Assembly: GCF_003432075.1 (NCBI RefSeq)
Contig: NZ_QWBU01000009.1
Coordinates: forward strand, 124,001-188,000
Direction: 5' to 3'
Length of the DNA: 64,000 bases
From: Shinella sp. WSJ-2
Lineage (GTDB): Bacteria > Pseudomonadota > Alphaproteobacteria > Rhizobiales > Rhizobiaceae
A program made the position numbers and the translations under genes. The notes below the pieces were generated by a model. The model was given only the letters and a program-made list of their open reading frames with translations. It was not told the origin of the DNA and ran no database searches. This document shows, one piece after another, positions 63,294 through 64,000 of this stretch (position 1 is its first letter; each line of letters opens with the position of its first letter).

Positions 63294-63748
63294 GGCGGCG
63301 TCGGCCCGCTCTGCGCCGATCTCGACCTTTCCATCAATAGGTGCCGGTCAACGCCTGACGGCGTTTGCAGGTTCTGACACGTTTCCCCCCGTTACTTCAT
63401 AAAACGCCGTTCGATTCTGAATCGGATTTCCAGAGGTTTCACGCGCTGGGCCTGATGCTGATCGGCTTGTGCGATCGGCGCCTCACTTCAGATGTCGGCT
63501 CTAAACCGTTGCATTTTCGCAACACCAAACCGAATCGAGTGGTTACCAGTGCGTAAGTGCCGATCGCCGCTCCGGAGCAAGTCTCGACTTTTCAACGAGA
63601 TGGCGTGTCCCATTTTGAGAATGCCCCCTGAATTCACTCAAATTACCTCAACGATTACAGATACTTGCTAAAAGATAACGCCTGTGATTAGTGGCAGGCA
63701 GCGATGTTCAACCCAGGCCAGTCCAAGGAACGGAAGGAGGCGCCCATG
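63294..63748. other. intergenic region without recognised gene
   Basis: Contains the palindrome CGATTCTGAATCG (63412-63424). The last 150 bases become AT-rich and may include a promoter for the downstream small genes. No coding evidence. Confidence 0.45.
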
Positions 63749-63967
63749 TTCGATTACCGTCATGTTGATGGCGCCATTATGCCGCCGTCAGGAGACCTTG
63801 TGTGCCGGACACCCACCTCGGGGTTCTGCACCGGCCGCATGCGCGATGACGCCCTGCGCGCGGATCTTCGTCGACGACGACGAAGATCTGCTCACGAAAG
63901 GAGTCATCATGTCGCATACCCCTACCCCTCCCTCGCAGGAAGAGACCTCCAAGCGCGCCCGCTCTGA
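63749..63967 (+). CDS. small hypothetical ORF
   Basis: An ATG at 63749 directly follows a very strong ribosome site (AAGGAGGCGCCC). The 72-residue frame is Arg-rich and ends inside the next gene. The 3' part overlaps the hairpin and the next start codon, so it may act as a leader ORF rather than a stable protein. Not recognised. Confidence 0.35.
   Translation, partial: FDYRHVDGAIMPPSGDLVCRTPTSGFCTGRMRDDALRADLRRRRRRSAHERSHHVAYPYPSLAGRDLQARPL
63863..63888. promoter_or_regulatory. inverted repeat before the last gene
   Basis: GATCTTCGTCG and CGACGAAGATC form an 11-bp perfect inverted repeat with an ACGA loop, 8 nt before the GAAAGGAG ribosome site of the gene at 63909. It may be an operator or a translation-controlling hairpin. 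Confidence 0.5.
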
Positions 63968-64000
63968 GGGCGATCGCCAGAACAATGTTCTGGCGTTCCC
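63909..64000 (+). CDS. hypothetical protein (partial, 3' end outside window)
   Basis: An ATG at 63909 follows GAAAGGAGTCATC. Only the first 30 residues are visible, starting MSHTPTPPSQEETS and rich in Ser, Thr, Pro and charged residues. No family is recognised. Confidence 0.6.
   Translation, partial: MSHTPTPPSQEETSKRARSEGDRQNNVLAF

Overview
The window looks like a chromosomal or large-plasmid segment of an alphaproteobacterium of the order Rhizobiales (Rhizobium/Ensifer/Shinella-like). Support: high GC content, Irr-type iron boxes, FixK/FNR-type boxes next to universal stress proteins and phosphoketolase, and compact operons with 4-nt ATGA overlaps. No tRNA, rRNA or CRISPR was recognised.

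Region 1 (1-22059) is an island for tryptophan catabolism through kynurenine and anthraniloyl-CoA. One minus-strand operon (7149 to beyond position 1) encodes a fused flavin monooxygenase/old-yellow-enzyme reductase of the anthraniloyl-CoA type, an SDR, an enoyl-CoA hydratase, an acyl-CoA dehydrogenase, a RidA-type deaminase and a hydratase/3-hydroxyacyl-CoA dehydrogenase. A second minus-strand operon (20935 to 13899) encodes an aryl-CoA ligase, tryptophan 2,3-dioxygenase and a Liv-type ABC importer. A plus-strand operon (8856-13895) encodes another ABC importer, kynureninase and a PLP dehydratase. A kynurenine-formamidase-like hydrolase sits at 21229. MarR and GntR regulators lie between the units. 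The same 16-bp motif precedes both minus-strand operons.

Region 2 (22060-26444) has an IS21-type istB relic and an arsenic-resistance operon: arsR, arsN2-like acetyltransferase, thioredoxin-type arsC, ACR3, glutaredoxin-type arsC and arsH.

Region 3 (26445-57038) is a low-oxygen, metal and redox stress region. It contains pta-ackA, two universal stress proteins, phosphoketolase, an RNA-processing metallo-beta-lactamase, an Irr-box VIT/P1B-4 ATPase pair, a truncated MgtA-type ATPase, and two sibling modules in which a PepSY protein and a cytochrome b561 diverge from an OmpR-type two-component system. The second module continues into a PepSY/flavodoxin/ferredoxin-reductase fusion, an ApbE flavin transferase and a DUF2271 protein carrying an ApbE target motif. 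Several genes also occur as decayed copies (VIT, P1B-4 ATPase, M41 peptidase, metallo-beta-lactamase). Four TTGA-N6-TCAA boxes suggest FixK/FnrN control.

Region 4 (56271-64000) carries a poorly described minus-strand gene block: an HTH-like DUF3102-type protein, a protein with a PD-(D/E)XK-like motif, a small hypothetical protein, an AAA+ ATPase, and an M41 peptidase that carries the AAA lid. These last two look like an FtsH split into two overlapping genes. Imperfect repeats and short unknown genes follow to the end of the window.
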